From NCBI GenBank assembly GCA_946406925.1, contig CAMJMF010000002.1, positions 1 through 45,711 of the forward strand: 45,711 nt of DNA. The letters are read 5' to 3'. How positions within the stretch are numbered: position 1 is the first letter of the stretch; every line of letters starts with the position of its first letter. Position numbers and translations under genes: made by a program. This stretch comes from an uncultured Spirochaetales bacterium (GTDB taxonomy: Bacteria > Spirochaetota > Spirochaetia > Treponematales > Treponemataceae). This document shows positions 41,757 through 45,711 of this stretch, in pieces. A model generated the notes under the pieces. The model was not told where the DNA came from and made no database searches. It saw only the letters and a list, made by a program, of their open reading frames with translations.

Positions 41757-44282
41757 ATGGCAAAATATCCTTTTGAAACCATTGAACCCAAGTGGCAGAA
41801 ATATTGGGAAGAAAACAAAACTTTTAAAGCAACAGAAGATCCGTCTTTTCCAAAAGAAAAGAGAAGATATGTTCTTGATATGTTCCCTTATCCTAGCGGA
41901 GCAGGTCTGCACGTTGGTCATCCTGAAGGTTATACCGCAACAGACATTTACTGCCGCTATCTTAGAATGAACGGCTACAATGTCCTTCACCCGATGGGAT
42001 ACGACTCATTCGGTCTTCCGGCAGAAAACTACGCAATAAAGACAGGAACACACCCTGCTACCACAACAAACGCAAACATTGCAAACTTTACTCGTCAGAT
42101 TAAATCATTAGGTTTTTCATATGACTGGGACCGCTGCGTTTCAACATGTGAGCCTGAATATTATAAATGGACACAATGGATTTTCCTTCAGCTTTACAAG
42201 AAAGGGCTTGCCTACGAAGCAGAAACACCGATTAACTGGTGCCCAAGCTGTCTTACAGGTCTTGCAAACGAAGAAGTTAAAGACGGAAAATGCGACCGCT
42301 GCGGCGCAACTGTAACACACAAAACAATCCGTCAATGGATTTTAAGAATCACAGACTATGCAGACAAGCTTCTTGAAGACCTTGATTCTCTTGACTGGCC
42401 TGAAAGCGTAAAGCTGATGCAGAAAAACTGGATCGGCAAGAGCGAAGGCTGCGAAATGGGCTTCAAAATTGCAGACAAAGACGGAAAACCTACAGAAGAC
42501 GAACTGCGCATTTATACAACACGCTGCGATACTCTTTTTGGCGCAACTTATATGGTTGTTGCTCCGGAACACAAGCTTGTTAAAAAGCTTACAACACCGG
42601 AACAGAAAAAAGCTGTTGAAGACTATATCGAGGCAGCCGCAAAGAAGAGCGACCTTGAGCGAACAGACCTTGCAAAAGACAAGACAGGTGTTTTCAGCGG
42701 AAGCTACGCAATAAACCCGGTAAACAATCAGCTTATTCCTATCTGGATTGCTGACTACGTTCTCATAAGCTATGGAACAGGCGCTATCATGGCTGTTCCG
42801 GCACACGACGACCGCGACTGGGATTTTGCCAAAAAGTTCAATCTTCCGATTGTTGAAGTTCTCAAAAGCGAGGTTGACGTTCAAAAACAGGCATGGACTC
42901 AAGACGGAATCCATGTAAACTCTGAGTTTTTGAACGGACTTAACAAGCAGGACGCCATCGACAAAATGCTTGAATGGCTCGGCGAGCGCAACATCGGTAA
43001 AAAAGCTATTAACTACAAACTCCGCGACTGGGTTTACAGCCGCCAGCGTTATTGGGGTGAGCCGATTCCGTTAATTCACTGCCCTGAATGCGGCACAGTT
43101 CCTGTTCCAGACAAAGACCTGCCGCTTGAGCTGCCTGCTGTAAAGACATATCAGCCTACAGGAACAGGCGAAAGCCCGCTTGCAGCAATTGACTCATGGG
43201 TAAACTGCAAATGCCCTAAATGCGGCGCAGCAGCAAAGCGCGAGACAAACACAATGCCTCAGTGGGGCGGTTCATGCTGGTATTATCTCCGCTACCTTGA
43301 CCCGGCAAACAAAGATGTTTTTGCCTCAAAAGACGCAATCAATTACTGGATGCCTGTAGATCTTTATGTAGGCGGTGCAGAACATGCCGTTCTTCACCTT
43401 CTTTATGCAAGATTCTGGCACAAAGTTTTGTACGATTTAGGACTTGTAAATACAAAAGAACCGTTTCAGCGGCTCATCAACCAGGGTCTTATTACATCAT
43501 TTGCTTTCCAGCGCAAAAACAAGACTTTGGTTCCTACAGACGAAGTTGAAGAAAAGAGCGGCGAATTCTTTGAAAAGGCAACAGGCGAAAAGCTTGAGCG
43601 CGTAATTGCAAAAATGTCAAAGTCGCTCAAAAACGTTATAAACCCTGATGATGTTATCAAAGAATACGGAGCAGACAGCGTGAGAATGTACGAAATGTTC
43701 ATGGGACCTCTTGAAGTTTCAAAACCGTGGAACACACAGGGCTTAATCGGTATAAGCCGCTTCCTTGAGAAAATCTGGGCATTAAGCGAAAAGCCGCTTA
43801 CAGACAAACCTGTTGAAGGCGATATCCGCAAGACACTGCACAAAACAATCAAGAAGGTTACAGAAGACACAGCTTCGCTCAACTTTAACACTGCAATCAG
43901 CCAGATGATGATTTTTGTGAACGATGTTTCAAAACTTCAGGAACTGCCGAAAGATTTGTGGACTGCGTTTGTCAAACTTCTTTCTCCATACGCTCCTCAC
44001 CTTGGTGAAGAACTGTGGCAGAAACTGGGCAACACAAAAACAATCGCCTACGAATCATGGCCTACATATAACGAAGATTTCTGCGCTGATGACAGCTGCA
44101 CTGTTGTAGTTCAGGTTAACGGAAAAATCCGTGACAAGATTACTGCTGCACTTAATGCTGACAAAGCAGAAATTGAAAAAGCTGCACTTGCAACTGAAGG
44201 CGCAAAACGCTTTATGGAAGGCAAAGCAGTAGTTAAAGTTGTTGTTGTTCCGAACAAACTGGTAAATATCGTAGTAAAATAA
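41757..44282 (+). CDS. leuS: Leucyl-tRNA synthetase
   Basis: This class I enzyme charges tRNA-Leu. The 841-residue product has the HIGH-type HVGH at 52-55, [16 protein letters not shown], Cys pairs of two zinc-binding segments (CPSC...CDRCG near 162-183 and CPEC...CPKCG near 443-490), the CP1 editing domain with [19 protein letters not shown] (near 341), KMSKS at 619-623 and a C-terminal anticodon-binding and Val/Lys-rich end. The editing Asp residues are present. AGAGGA lies 6 nt before the ATG. Length is usual for bacterial LeuS. Confidence 0.98.
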   Translation: MAKYPFETIEPKWQKYWEENKTFKATEDPSFPKEKRRYVLDMFPYPSGAGLHVGHPEGYTATDIYCRYLRMNGYNVLHPMGYDSFGLPAENYAIKTGTHPATTTNANIANFTRQIKSLGFSYDWDRCVSTCEPEYYKWTQWIFLQLYKKGLAYEAETPINWCPSCLTGLANEEVKDGKCDRCGATVTHKTIRQWILRITDYADKLLEDLDSLDWPESVKLMQKNWIGKSEGCEMGFKIADKDGKPTEDELRIYTTRCDTLFGATYMVVAPEHKLVKKLTTPEQKKAVEDYIEAAAKKSDLERTDLAKDKTGVFSGSYAINPVNNQLIPIWIADYVLISYGTGAIMAVPAHDDRDWDFAKKFNLPIVEVLKSEVDVQKQAWTQDGIHVNSEFLNGLNKQDAIDKMLEWLGERNIGKKAINYKLRDWVYSRQRYWGEPIPLIHCPECGTVPVPDKDLPLELPAVKTYQPTGTGESPLAAIDSWVNCKCPKCGAAAKRETNTMPQWGGSCWYYLRYLDPANKDVFASKDAINYWMPVDLYVGGAEHAVLHLLYARFWHKVLYDLGLVNTKEPFQRLINQGLITSFAFQRKNKTLVPTDEVEEKSGEFFEKATGEKLERVIAKMSKSLKNVINPDDVIKEYGADSVRMYEMFMGPLEVSKPWNTQGLIGISRFLEKIWALSEKPLTDKPVEGDIRKTLHKTIKKVTEDTASLNFNTAISQMMIFVNDVSKLQELPKDLWTAFVKLLSPYAPHLGEELWQKLGNTKTIAYESWPTYNEDFCADDSCTVVVQVNGKIRDKITAALNADKAEIEKAALATEGAKRFMEGKAVVKVVVVPNKLVNIVVK

Positions 44283-44292
44283 AAACTGAAAA

Positions 44293-44352
44293 GCCGGTAA
44301 TTATTCCGGCATATTGTCGGGCATCTCTGGAAACTTAAATTTTCAGAGATGC
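44293..44352 (+). other. Two hairpins after leuS
   Basis: GCCGG/CCGGC (44293-44310) is followed by GCATCTCTG (44321-44329) with CAGAGATGC (44344-44352). Neither has a strong T run. The second begins GGGCATCTCT like repeat copy 2 at 29312, so it may be a shortened relative of that element. Confidence 0.5.
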
Positions 44353-44375
44353 TCTGTTGTTATTGGAGGCTAAGC

Positions 44376-45416
44376 ATGATGAAATTCATTGATTTTAGAA
44401 GCGACAGCGTAACATGGCCCACAGAAGAAATGCGTTCTGCCATGCAGCAGGCTGTTGTCGGCGATGATGCTTACGGAGAGGACCCTACAACAGCAGAACT
44501 CGAAAGTTATGGTGCAAGCCTTGTAGGCAAAGAAGCCGCTGTTTTTGTTCCGTCCGGAACTTTTGCCAACCAGATTGCACTTATTACGCATTGCAGACGC
44601 GGAGACGAAATAATAATTGATGACCGTTCGCACATCGTTCAATTTGAATCTGGCGGTGCTGCTGCTTTGGCAAATGTGCAGTTTAGAACTATTGAACCAA
44701 AAGGCAACGCCGTTACAACAGACGAAATCATCAATAAAATTAGAAAAACTGAAGACGAGACAGAACCTAAGACAGCCCTTATCTGCATAGAAGACACAAT
44801 GCTTAACGGCAATACAATTCCGCTTGAAACAATGCGGAATCTGCGCTATCTGTCTTCGCGCTATCATGTTCCGGTTCATCTAGACGGAGCGCGCCTGTTT
44901 AATGCCGCCGCCGCCCAGAATGTATCGGCTGCAGAAATAGCTCAAAATGCAGATTCAGTTATGATTTCTCTTTCAAAAGGTTTGTGCGCCCCGGCAGGTG
45001 CCCTGCTCTGCGGCAACAAAAGCTTTATAGACAAAGCAAAAAAAGCCAGAAACCTCCTCGGCGGCACAATGCACCAGAGCGGTGTTCTTGCAGCAGCCGG
45101 GCTTGTCGCATTAAAAAACATGCGCCAGCGCCTTTCGCAAGACCACGAAACTGCATTCTATCTTGCAAACAGCCTTACGCAGTTTGAAGATCTTGAAATT
45201 GACATTACAAGCGTAGAAACAAATATTGTTCACTGCAGATTCAAAGACGAAAATTTTGAAAGTGAATCTCTGTGCGATTTCTTTAAAAGCCGGAACATTC
45301 TCTTAAAGCCCACAACAGAAGACGGCAGATTAAGCTTAATGACCCACAGATGGATAAACAGACAGGATATTGATGTTTTTGTAAACGCTTTGTCAGACTT
45401 CTTGAAAAGCAGCTGA
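44376..45416 (+). CDS. ltaE: Low-specificity L-threonine aldolase
   Basis: This PLP enzyme splits threonine (or allo-threonine) to glycine and acetaldehyde. The 346-residue product has DFRSDSVTWPTEEMR at the start, VGDDAYGEDPT, FVPSGTFANQIAL, the cofactor-binding HLDGARLFNAA and the PLP Lys201 in SLSKGLCAPAGA. The ATG at 44376 has GGAGG 6 nt upstream; an upstream extension is not credible. A clear terminator follows. Confidence 0.95.
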   Translation: MMKFIDFRSDSVTWPTEEMRSAMQQAVVGDDAYGEDPTTAELESYGASLVGKEAAVFVPSGTFANQIALITHCRRGDEIIIDDRSHIVQFESGGAAALANVQFRTIEPKGNAVTTDEIINKIRKTEDETEPKTALICIEDTMLNGNTIPLETMRNLRYLSSRYHVPVHLDGARLFNAAAAQNVSAAEIAQNADSVMISLSKGLCAPAGALLCGNKSFIDKAKKARNLLGGTMHQSGVLAAAGLVALKNMRQRLSQDHETAFYLANSLTQFEDLEIDITSVETNIVHCRFKDENFESESLCDFFKSRNILLKPTTEDGRLSLMTHRWINRQDIDVFVNALSDFLKSS

Positions 45417-45439
45417 TATTTTAAGCAGATATATCTACA

Positions 45440-45476
45440 AAAAAAAGACTGGCTAATAACGGCCAGTCTTTTTTTT
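45440..45476. terminator. Terminator between ltaE and the convergent peptidase gene
   Basis: AAAAGACTGGC pairs with GCCAGTCTTTT (bases slightly offset) with A and T runs on both sides; it should work in both directions. Confidence 0.85.
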
Positions 45477-45503
45477 ATACCAGAATAATCTGCAATTTAT
45501 GAC

Positions 45504-45711
45504 TTATTGTGCGCTTGAAGCTTTATCCCATGCATAAAGGAATTCAAGCATATACTGCTGAATATTGCCGAACCACTTCTGCTGCATTTTGCATGCTTCA
45601 ATGCCGATATACCTGTAATGCCAGCATTCATATCTATAGCCGGTTAACAGGTATATCTGCATTTTGCATGCTTCAATGCCGATATACCTGTAATGCCAGC
45701 ATTCATATCTA
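45504..45711 (-). CDS. M15B (VanY/DacB-like) D-Ala-D-Ala carboxypeptidase, C-terminal part
   Basis: The minus-strand frame from the window edge to TAA at 45504-45506 encodes 69 residues and shows GYRYECWHYRYIGIEA, which resembles the metal-binding WHxRYxG motif of M15B peptidases that trim peptidoglycan peptides (usually EPWH; here ECWH). A 25-residue unit containing this motif is present twice in frame, from an exact 55-bp repeat with 75-bp period. A repeated active-site motif would be abnormal, so the outer copy may be an assembly effect at the sequence end. Confidence 0.7.
   Translation of the reverse strand, partial: RYECWHYRYIGIEACKMQIYLLTGYRYECWHYRYIGIEACKMQQKWFGNIQQYMLEFLYAWDKASSAQ
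45582..45711. repeat. Exact 55-bp repeat at the end of the window
   Basis: 45582-45636 and 45657-45711 are identical over 55 bases; bases before the repeats differ (G versus T), and the second copy ends with the last base of the window. The spacer is 20 bp. Confidence 0.95.

Noticed and set aside
42342-42914. Minus-strand open frame of 190 codons within leuS
   Set aside because: It is antisense to conserved LeuS editing-domain codons, with Cys/Phe-rich shadow composition.

Overview
The window looks like a chromosomal segment of a free-living or gut/rumen-type Treponema (Spirochaetota). I base this on a mixture of genes: FliS and a FlgN-like flagellar chaperone behind a near-consensus sigma-28 promoter, a Treponema-style MglB-like lipoprotein, a TrpXYZ-type ABC transporter, PPi-dependent phosphofructokinase, a FecR-domain protein overlapping a class III cyclase, and several plant-polysaccharide enzymes. 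Many exported proteins have lipobox signal peptides. I could not run a database search, so the taxonomic assignment is an inference.

Layout. 1-300: tail of an unidentified gene and three hairpins. 301-2331: ftsH (-). 2645-3637: fliS and a flgN-like gene (+). 3753-7787: polA and an MglB-like sugar-binding lipoprotein (+). 7909-10649: binding protein, permease and ATPase of a TrpXYZ-type transporter (+). 10744-11883: rpsU and a phosphodiester glycosidase-like lipoprotein (+). 11956-14051: divergent KDPG aldolase (-, with a fused VOC-like domain) and KDG kinase (+) around a large palindrome. 14130-17443: CUT1 sugar ABC transporter (-, no ATPase gene). 17876-23131: GH5 lipoprotein and two tandem paralogous membrane proteins with degenerate GGDEF domains (-). 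23440-26526: HtrA-like protease and PPi-PFK (-). 26713-28113: NSS-family symporter (+). 28500-31049: DUF2971 protein and GH39 xylosidase (+). 31081-32598: HD-GYP membrane protein (-). 32895-33575: YkgJ-type Cys-cluster protein (+). 33616-39054: GH120 xylosidase, FecR-domain protein and adenylate cyclase (-). 39163-39678: YaaR/DUF327 (-). 39854-40456: unidentified AT-rich gene (+). 40459-41644: two-part chromate-type transporter (-). 41757-45416: leuS and threonine aldolase (+). 45504-end: 3' part of an M15B/VanY-like peptidase (-), ending in an exact 55-bp repeat.

Functional picture. GH5, GH39 and GH120 enzymes, a CUT1 transporter and the KDG kinase/KDPG aldolase pair fit uptake and breakdown of plant cell-wall sugars and uronates, with PPi-PFK feeding glycolysis. 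Second-messenger genes are concentrated here: a cyclase, an HD-GYP phosphodiesterase and two GGDEF-like sensors.

The strongest non-coding signals are: a strictly 20-bp-period array of dyad units between the HD-GYP and ykgJ promoters (32651-32810); a 130-bp three-hairpin repeat present twice with a compensatory base change (24739 and 29312); palindromic operator candidates at 12942-12978, 17574-17594 and 26601/26677; terminator-like hairpins between binding-protein and permease genes in both transporters; a sigma-28 promoter before fliS; and three genes whose -10 box lies only 6-9 nt before the start codon. No rRNA, tRNA, CRISPR array or complete insertion sequence was seen.
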